A stretch of 7,766 bases of DNA, taken from assembly GCA_041584055.1 (NCBI GenBank), contig JBFHER010000177.1, positions 1 through 7,766 of the forward strand, read 5' to 3'. Under the pieces are notes generated by a model. That model did not search any database, was not told the origin of the DNA, and was given only the letters and a program-made list of their open reading frames with translations. Position numbers and translations under genes: made by a program. This DNA is from JBFHER01 sp041584055 (GTDB lineage Bacteria; Bacteroidota; Bacteroidia; Bacteroidales; UBA5342). Shown in pieces: positions 5,815 through 7,766 of the stretch; the stretch's first letter is position 1, and each line of letters starts with the position of its first letter.

Positions 5815-6681
5815 ATGAATAAAAACAGAACAGTCTTGATTTTAGGAGCTGTTTTTGCAGTAATAGCCATCGTATTAGGCATCATGTTTTTTACTCAAAA
5901 GAAAGAGTTAAATGAAATTGTTGACTCCTTAACGGAAGAAAAAACATTATTAATTACGGAGTATAAAACACTGGTAACTGAATATGACTCCATACAAACT
6001 GACAACGACAGTATTTATTTGCGTCTGGAAATAGAACAACAAAAGGTGGTTCAACTGATTGAGGAACTTCAAACGGTAAAAGCGACCAATGCTGCACGAA
6101 TAAGGGAATATAAAAAAGAATTAAGCACCTTACGTGGCGTGATGCGCCATTATGTTGTTCATATTGATTCGCTAAATCGTGTAAATGCGGCATTGGTTGA
6201 AGAGAATCAAGTGGTTCGGGAGCGATTTAGGGAAGTCACCCACGAGCTAACGAAACTTGAACAGGTAAAGGAAGGACTGACCGAACAAGTTGCCATTGCT
6301 GCACAACTGGAAGCCAAAGGCATAGAAGTCTCATTGCTGACGGACAAAGGACGAAAAGCCAGAAGATTGTCAAAAACCGCGAAAATACAGTTTGATTTCC
6401 GGATTGGTAAAAACGTAACAGCGCCTGTGGGTGAAAAGCAAATTTTTGCACGAATAACAGGACCAAACGGAGATGTTATCATCAAGCAGGATTCAAAAAC
6501 GTTTAAGCATGAGGACAAGGAACTCCCCTATTCCATCATGCGAATTGTAGAATACGGTGGTGAAGAATTGCCCGTAAGCTTATTCTGGACGGTGGAAGAG
6601 TTTTTGTTTGAGGGGAATTACAAGATTGACCTTTTTGCAGATGGTGCTCATATTGGAGAGCAGGTATTTGAATTAGAATAA
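5815..6681 (+). CDS. membrane-anchored coiled-coil protein, unknown function
   Basis: Not a characterised protein. The 288 aa chain has three parts. An N-terminal hydrophobic helix (about 6-26, VLILGAVFAVIAIVLG) has no lipobox or cleavage site and probably works as an uncleaved anchor. A long charged heptad-rich coiled coil follows (about 28-168, rich in Glu, Lys, Leu and Thr). The C-terminal domain (about 188-288) looks like a beta sandwich, with alternating strands, GPNGDVI and GNYKIDLFADG. A linker with basic residues (178-190) separates rod and head. With a short basic N-terminus the rod and head are predicted outside the inner membrane, in the periplasm. I recognise this three-part arrangement from uncharacterised Bacteroidota proteins; similar proteins sometimes carry misleading chromosome-partition labels because of the coiled coil. 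It is 26 bp upstream of ribE on the same strand, with no terminator between, so co-transcription is likely. Confidence 0.8.
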   Translation: MNKNRTVLILGAVFAVIAIVLGIMFFTQKKELNEIVDSLTEEKTLLITEYKTLVTEYDSIQTDNDSIYLRLEIEQQKVVQLIEELQTVKATNAARIREYKKELSTLRGVMRHYVVHIDSLNRVNAALVEENQVVRERFREVTHELTKLEQVKEGLTEQVAIAAQLEAKGIEVSLLTDKGRKARRLSKTAKIQFDFRIGKNVTAPVGEKQIFARITGPNGDVIIKQDSKTFKHEDKELPYSIMRIVEYGGEELPVSLFWTVEEFLFEGNYKIDLFADGAHIGEQVFELE

Positions 6682-6685
6682 TTGT

Positions 6686-6709
6686 TACAGATATAATTTA
6701 TACAGATAT
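6686..6709. repeat. TACAGATAT direct repeat at the ribE start
   Basis: TACAGATAT occurs at 6686-6694 and again at 6701-6709, a spacing of exactly 15 bp. The second copy includes the first two bases of the ribE ATG. It fills the gap between the coiled-coil gene and ribE and could be chance or a short duplication. Confidence 0.45.
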
Positions 6710-7310
6710 GTTTTCAGGAATAGTTGAAGAAGCTGCAGAAATTGTTGCACTCAAAAAAGAAAAATCGAACCTTCACATTACGGTGCGTTGTTCCTTTGTG
6801 GATGAATTAAAAATAGATCAATCTGTTTCACACAATGGTGTTTGTCTTACCGTGGTGGACATTATGGATGATACATATACAGTAACGGCCATCCAGGAAA
6901 CGCTTGACAAATCAAACCTCGGTTTATTGAAAGTTGGTGGGAAAGTAAACCTGGAACGAAGCATGATGATGAATGGGCGTCTTGACGGACATATTGTTCA
7001 GGGACATGTTGACCAGACTGCAACCTGTATCTCTGTGGAAGAAGCAGACGGAAGCTGGTACTACACTTTCCAATACAAGATCAATAAGGAGATGGCAAAA
7101 AAAGGATATATCACTGTTGAAAAAGGCTCCGTAACTGTCAATGGCGTCAGTTTAACGGTTGTTAATTCCAAAGATGATCAATTTTCCGTCGCCATCATAC
7201 CCTATACCTATGAATTCACTAATTTCCATGAATTCAAAAAGGGAACAGTTGTAAATCTTGAATTTGACATTATCGGAAAGTATCTGAGCAAGATGATGAC
7301 TTATCAATAA
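6708..7310 (+). CDS. ribE: riboflavin synthase, alpha subunit
   Basis: Catalyses dismutation of two 6,7-dimethyl-8-ribityllumazine molecules to riboflavin, the last step of vitamin B2 synthesis; the enzyme is a cytoplasmic homotrimer. The 200 aa protein has the two tandem lumazine-binding barrels of the family. The N-terminal barrel (about 1-95) begins MFSGIVEE and contains SVSHNGVCLTVV (39-50). The C-terminal barrel (about 98-190) contains GSVTVNGVSLTVV (140-152). The hinge motif LDGHIVQGHVD (92-102) includes the conserved His. Ser41 and Cys46 lie in the loop known to be important for activity. The conserved MFSGI start fixes the ATG at 6708. No other rib gene is in the window and no FMN riboswitch is possible in the 26-bp gap, so expression probably depends on the promoter of the upstream coiled-coil gene. 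The symbol is ribE; ribC is used in some organisms. Confidence 0.96.
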   Translation: MFSGIVEEAAEIVALKKEKSNLHITVRCSFVDELKIDQSVSHNGVCLTVVDIMDDTYTVTAIQETLDKSNLGLLKVGGKVNLERSMMMNGRLDGHIVQGHVDQTATCISVEEADGSWYYTFQYKINKEMAKKGYITVEKGSVTVNGVSLTVVNSKDDQFSVAIIPYTYEFTNFHEFKKGTVVNLEFDIIGKYLSKMMTYQ

Positions 7311-7408
7311 GCTCATAAACATTCTGGATTATTTTTTACGCTCATGTGTGAACATATCCGGACAGGCTTATTATTTGTTTTATGGATACAAACCGGCGCA
7401 ATTAGTGC

Positions 7409-7423
7409 TGCGAATTATTCGCA
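7409..7423. repeat. small perfect inverted repeat upstream of the pentapeptide gene
   Basis: TGCGAA (7409-7414), TTA and TTCGCA (7418-7423) form a perfect 6-bp inverted repeat 34 bp before the ATG at 7458. No T tract follows. It could be an operator or a hairpin in the mRNA leader, and no consensus -7 box was found near it. Confidence 0.4.
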
Positions 7424-7457
7424 TGAGTGCATAATATAACTAAACAAAGGAACAGGT

Positions 7458-7766
7458 ATGACCGTCATTGAGGATCGTATTTTCACAAACAAGGACTTTA
7501 TTGCAAATGGACTTGACAAAGGGAGGTATGAATACTGCACATTTAAAAATTGTAATTTATCAGGAATAAATCTATCGGGGCTTGATTTCATAGAATGTTC
7601 TTTTTCCGGCTGTGATTTAAGTAATTGCACTTGTGGAGGAACGGTACTGCGCGACACAAAATTTACTGAATGTAAACTGATTGGTTGGTTATTTCACAAT
7701 TGTCATCAACTTATCTTTTCAGCGCAGTTTATTAACTGTCAATTAGACTACTCTTCTTTCTTTACG
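7458..7766 (+). CDS. pentapeptide-repeat protein, N-terminal part (runs off right edge)
   Basis: The first 103 codons of a gene cut by the window end. From about residue 24 the sequence shows five-residue repeats of the A(D/N)LXX type in a Cys-rich form: YCTFKNCNLSG, FIECSFSGCDLSNC and FINCQLDYSSF. Cys residues 27, 32, 47, 52, 57, 72 and 82 all fall on the same phase of a five-residue ladder, as expected for a right-handed quadrilateral beta helix. The family includes Qnr and McbG, which protect DNA gyrase, and many proteins of unknown role; this fragment is too short to decide, so no resistance function is claimed. The ATG at 7458 is preceded by AAAGGA (7446-7451), a reasonable ribosome-binding site. 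The beta-helix register seems to shift after about residue 84. Confidence 0.85.
   Translation, partial: MTVIEDRIFTNKDFIANGLDKGRYEYCTFKNCNLSGINLSGLDFIECSFSGCDLSNCTCGGTVLRDTKFTECKLIGWLFHNCHQLIFSAQFINCQLDYSSFFT

Noticed and set aside
6207..6518. Minus-strand 103-codon ORF inside the coiled-coil gene
   Set aside because: It is antisense to a clearly coding frame, rich in Ser, Cys and Phe as expected for a complement of charged coiled-coil codons, and has no promoter or neighbours supporting it.

Overview
The window looks like chromosomal DNA of a Bacteroidota bacterium (order not resolved). The basis is several promoters of the Bacteroidota type (-7 box TAnnTTTG with a -33 TTTG/TTG), scarce Shine-Dalgarno sites, AT-rich spacers, and protein families typical of the phylum: a collagen-like lipoprotein with a short Gly-X-Y tract, a membrane-anchored coiled-coil protein of unknown function, and a Cys-laddered pentapeptide-repeat protein. 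It reads as ordinary housekeeping DNA. No insertion sequence, CRISPR array, tRNA or rRNA is visible.

Layout. 1-1372 (minus): an ABC exporter module, with the ATPase (482-1372, TTG start) followed by an ABC-2 type permease (485 running off the left edge, GTG start overlapping the ATPase stop). 1373-1757: AT-rich divergent spacer. 1758-2875 (plus): the most interesting locus. A Bacteroidota promoter drives a 27-codon leader ORF containing Met-Met-Cys-Cys-Cys-Met, then a classical intrinsic terminator, then cysK (cysteine synthase). An 8-nt sequence in the leader ORF, shortly after the Cys codons, is repeated exactly as the 5' arm of the terminator. It can therefore pair with the terminator 3' arm instead. 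This is the architecture of ribosome-mediated transcription attenuation sensing cysteine. 2876-3114: spacer with a GC-rich hairpin and the promoter of the next gene. 3115-4179 (plus): class Ia DAHP synthase, first step of the shikimate pathway. 4208-4645 (minus): VanZ-like membrane protein with its own promoter. 4872-5393 (minus): collagen-like lipoprotein. 5394-5814: divergent spacer. 5815-6681 (plus): membrane-anchored coiled-coil protein with a C-terminal beta domain, followed after 26 bp by riboflavin synthase ribE (6708-7310), probably one transcript. 7458-7766+ (plus): start of a pentapeptide-repeat protein cut by the right edge.

The genes do not form one pathway. They are short, mostly independent units of amino-acid synthesis (Cys, aromatics), cofactor synthesis (riboflavin) and envelope functions. 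The one clear regulatory device is the cysK leader. It would give end-product control: charged tRNA-Cys allows termination before cysK, and cysteine shortage stalls the ribosome and allows read-through.
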